Part shown: one piece after another, positions 63,574 to 64,000 of the stretch
Layout: each line of letters opens with the position of its first letter
How positions within the stretch are numbered: the stretch's first letter is position 1
Source: DATAES01 sp963721305
Lineage (GTDB): Bacteria > Actinomycetota > Acidimicrobiia > Acidimicrobiales > JACDCH01
Direction: 5' to 3'
NCBI GenBank assembly: GCA_963721305.1
Contig: CAVRIR010000006.1
Span: 124,001-188,000 of the forward strand
DNA: 64,000 nt
Program-made: the position numbers and the translations under genes
Notes under the pieces: generated by a model
The model's input: only the letters and a program-made list of their open reading frames with translations
Told to the model about the DNA's origin: nothing
Database searches by the model: none

Positions 63574-63773
63574 ACCGGCCGGACTTGCGCCGCCTTGGGG
63601 CCCTTCTGGCCCGCCTCAACCGAATACTCGACTTTCTGGCCCTCGGTCAGCTCACGGTAACCCTGAACGTTGACGTCGGACTGGTGCACGAACACATCGC
63701 TCGAACCGTCCTCCGGCGCGATGAACCCGAAACCCTTGGTCGCGTTGAACCACTTCACGGTGCCTACAGGCAT
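63570..63773 (-). CDS. cspA: Cold-shock protein, CspA family
   Basis: A 67-residue OB-fold protein: 'MPVGTVKWFNATKGFGFIAP', RNP1 KGFGFI, RNP2 'DVFVHQSDV', C-terminal 'KAAQVRPV'. It binds single-stranded nucleic acid and melts RNA structure. The start at 63773 has GAGAAG upstream. It heads an operon of three overlapping genes, possibly four with the zinc-ribbon gene. The 227 bp to the right window edge (63774-64000) show no gene and should hold its promoter and 5' leader. Confidence 0.95.
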   Translation of the reverse strand: MPVGTVKWFNATKGFGFIAPEDGSSDVFVHQSDVNVQGYRELTEGQKVEYSVEAGQKGPKAAQVRPV

Positions 63774-64000
63774 TTTGCCGCTTCTCCTCTGCGAAAGAAC
63801 ACGCAATCGGAGAAGTCGCCAACCCGGTCGCCATGTAACGGGCACTCACCCGATCGACACACCTTAGCGGCATGGGCGAAGACGCGTGTCCTTCGGGGCG
63901 TGGCCGAGTGAGCGTCAGCATGGGTCAACGGACGCGGATGGCATGGAACATGGTGAGTCCAGCTACCTGACTGCAGTGCCATGGGTTGTTGGATCGGAGC

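Overview
The window is GC-rich DNA from an actinomycete-type bacterium. This is inferred from the gene families: a polyphosphate/ATP-type glucokinase, an F420-type LLM oxidoreductase, TIGR03086-like, DUF4235 and DUF1269 proteins, and GTG-rich starts with strong GGAGG ribosome binding sites. A member of Acidimicrobiia would fit, but the species cannot be named from sequence alone. No rRNA, tRNA, CRISPR array, IS element or prophage was seen. The window reads as chromosome, with two zones of gene decay.

Layout. 1-18 kb holds small metabolic and regulatory genes: NTF2-like and VOC proteins, two SDRs (one truncated), a MOSC-reductase-ferredoxin fusion, a TetR/MFS efflux pair, and an ArsR/SRPBCC/serine-hydrolase operon with two operator-like palindromes. 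Further genes are a secreted beta-helix protein with a clear terminator, glucokinase, a methyltransferase, an RCC1 lipoprotein, a chromate transporter and an LLM oxidoreductase. 18-22 kb holds an ABC exporter pair, then a deletion-like junction that joins the 3' halves of a histidine kinase and a membrane glycosyltransferase-like gene. 22-24 kb carries an AtuA-family/DUF4387 pair. 24-33 kb, all on the minus strand, runs mgtA - arcC - arcA - argF/antiporter scar - corA - a one-polypeptide ECF transporter. 33.5-47.5 kb is a minus-strand module: a roughly 4,200-codon secreted protein with about 34 tandem repeats of 110-115 residues, followed closely by a small lipoprotein and an L,D-transpeptidase. 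47.8-57.8 kb is a second arginine deiminase locus: P-type ATPase, argF, an arcC-like remnant, second arcA, NhaC-type antiporter and APC permease, with yggT-like and thrE genes on the opposite strand in its middle. 57.9-63.8 kb holds envelope and stress genes: a peptidoglycan-binding lipoprotein, DUF1269, DUF4235, aquaporin, an ANTAR protein and a cold-shock operon.

How the genes work together. The two arc loci have decayed in complementary ways. Locus 1 keeps arcC and has lost argF and its antiporter; locus 2 keeps argF and the transporters and has lost arcC. Together they still encode a complete arginine-to-ornithine + NH3 + CO2 + ATP route. Mg2+/cation transporters lie beside both loci. The giant repeat protein, its lipoprotein and the L,D-transpeptidase look like one surface-structure operon.

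Sequence quality. Several genes (methyltransferase, chrA, a VOC gene, the second P-type ATPase and above all the giant repeat gene) are broken by single-base indels, mostly one-base insertions. This pattern suggests sequencing or assembly error more than biological decay, so those reading frames need re-sequencing.
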